A DNA stretch of 64,000 nt. Source: Pseudarthrobacter sp. L1SW. Its GTDB lineage: Bacteria; Actinomycetota; Actinomycetes; Actinomycetales; Micrococcaceae. The DNA is taken from contig NZ_CP078079.1 in assembly GCF_020809045.1 (NCBI RefSeq), forward strand, positions 2,232,001 through 2,296,000, in the 5' to 3' direction. Positions 62,976-64,000 of the stretch are shown piece after piece. Position 1 is the stretch's first letter. Each line of letters starts with the position of its first letter. Both the position numbers and the translations under genes were made by a program. The notes below the pieces were generated by a model, which saw only the letters and a program-made list of their open reading frames with translations, ran no database searches and was not told the DNA's origin.

Positions 62976-63935
62976 TCAGCTGGCGAGCTGGCCGGCCACG
63001 GCTTCGCTGCGGCTGGAACGGGTGCGCCGCGGGAGGGCCAGCTTGTCCAGCACGTCCAGGGCGCTTTGGTGTTCATTGAAGGTGTAGAGGTGGATGCCCG
63101 GCGCTCCGGCTTCCAGTGCCGCGTTGGCAAGGTCAACGGTGGCACTGACGCCGATCCGCATGCGCTCCAGGTCGCTGTCCGCCGCGGCCATGCGTTCCAG
63201 CAGTTCGGGAGCCGGCTCCACGCCGGTCAGCTCGCCAAGCCGCTTCAGGCGCCGGAGGCTGGTGAGCGGCATGACACCCGGGATGATCGGGATGGTGACC
63301 CCGGCCCGGCGTGCCCGGGTGAGGAGGTCCGCGTACTGCTCCGTGTGGAAAAAGACCTGTGTGATGGCAAAATCCGCGCCGGACCGCTGCTTGGCAAGCA
63401 GCACCTCGACGTCGTGCGCTTCGCTTGGTGACTCCGGGTGCCGGGTGGGGTAGGCAGCGACGCCAACGGCGATCTTCCCTGCGCAGAGCAGGGCGGAGCG
63501 GCGCTGTTCAACCCGGCGGATGAGTTCGATCAGGTCCTGGGCATAGCGGAGCGATCCGGCGGCAGGTTCGCCGCCGTCCTTGGGCAGGTCACCGCGGAGG
63601 GCAAGAATGCCGCGCACGCCGGTGTCCAGTAGTTCGCCGATGATTCCCGCCAGTTCCTGGGGCGTGTTGCCTACGCAGGTGAGGTGGGCCAGCGGCCGGA
63701 GCGTGGTTTCCAGCAGGAGGCGGTTGATGAGATCGACGGCGGTGTCCCGGTTGGAGCCGCTGGCACCGTAGGTGACGGAAACGTAGTCCGGTGCAGTAGT
63801 TTCCAGTTCCCGGATGGTGGTCCAGAGGGTTTCCGCGGCTGCCGGCGAACGGGGCGGGAACAGCTCGTAGGAAAGCGCCACCGGAGCGGCGTCGGAGAGA
63901 TTCGGGTGCGTTTCAATAAGGCTTGGTGGCGACAT
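62976..63935 (-). CDS. metF: methylenetetrahydrofolate reductase
   Basis: A 319-residue flavoenzyme that makes 5-methyltetrahydrofolate, the methyl donor of MetE. Marks are SYELFPPRSP with the catalytic Glu, YVSVTYGASGSNRD, HLTCVGNT, ILALRGDLPKDGG and the FAD/folate-site QRSGADFAITQVFF. ATG 63935 begins the family-typical N-terminus, although the frame is open to 63977. Any upstream control lies in the last 65 bases or beyond the window. Confidence 0.96.
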   Translation of the reverse strand: MSPPSLIETHPNLSDAAPVALSYELFPPRSPAAAETLWTTIRELETTAPDYVSVTYGASGSNRDTAVDLINRLLLETTLRPLAHLTCVGNTPQELAGIIGELLDTGVRGILALRGDLPKDGGEPAAGSLRYAQDLIELIRRVEQRRSALLCAGKIAVGVAAYPTRHPESPSEAHDVEVLLAKQRSGADFAITQVFFHTEQYADLLTRARRAGVTIPIIPGVMPLTSLRRLKRLGELTGVEPAPELLERMAAADSDLERMRIGVSATVDLANAALEAGAPGIHLYTFNEHQSALDVLDKLALPRRTRSSRSEAVAGQLAS

Positions 63936-64000
63936 TTGCGTCCTTGGCTTTGGGCCACTGACGGCTGCTGTCCGCAAGAACGGCGGCAGACCGGCAGTGA

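Overview
The window is visibly GC-rich, with strong AGGAGG-type ribosome binding sites, many ATGA/TGATG gene overlaps and some GTG/TTG starts. Gene content (nrdHIEF, an actinobacteria-specific histidine phosphatase/DUF3090/SCO1664 trio, a DUF222-HNH gene, a G/K-type phosphofructokinase) points to a high-GC actinobacterium, most likely Arthrobacter/Pseudarthrobacter or a relative in the Micrococcaceae. The genus is an inference. No rRNA, tRNA, CRISPR array, insertion sequence or prophage was recognised.

Layout. (1) 0.1-31.4 kb is a stress and energy island. It holds three P-type ATPases, two zinc alcohol dehydrogenases, Hsp20, ATP-type 6-phosphofructokinase coupled to a HAD-GH65 disaccharide phosphorylase fusion, PEP synthase, two universal stress proteins, two flavin-binding PPOX-fold proteins, two flavodoxin-domain proteins, DUF1003, DUF1508 and GyrI-like proteins, an ABC-2 exporter, a CPBP protease-like protein and several small membrane proteins. 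It ends with a probable PUA/EVE-HNH nuclease and two further proteins. (2) 32.7-38.7 kb is a fructan/sucrose operon: an autoregulated LacI regulator, a solute-binding lipoprotein, two permeases and a cytoplasmic GH32 enzyme. (3) 38.8-46.1 kb holds a secreted glycerophosphodiesterase, an SRPBCC-like protein, a fused receiver/thioredoxin-reductase-like protein divergent from a UBP zinc-finger protein, an orphan protein and a Tat-exported metallophosphoesterase. (4) 46.3-48.4 kb is the conserved actinobacterial trio. (5) 48.4-50.0 kb is a DUF222-HNH gene. (6) 50.1-54.1 kb is nrdHIEF. (7) 54.5-59.1 kb is a FAD-oxidoreductase/DUF1365/cyclopropane-synthase operon with a divergent LysR regulator. (8) 59.1-64 kb holds a DUF2004-like gene, a membrane protein, metE and metF.

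How it fits together. The stress island has the gene content of the DosR (Mycobacterium) and OsdR/DevR (Streptomyces) hypoxia or dormancy regulons. By eye I find a recurring 14-bp element (about GGGAC-N4-GGCCC, often followed by TG) ahead of about 15 of its transcription units, and it resembles the DosR box. The best candidate for an under-described system is this regulon, with no sensor or regulator gene inside the window. Its enzymes suggest a programme for low-energy conditions: phosphorolysis of stored disaccharide, ATP-PFK and PEP synthase, alcohol dehydrogenases for NADH re-oxidation, USPs, and ion and metal ATPases. The receiver/TrxR-UBP pair may be an outlying member.
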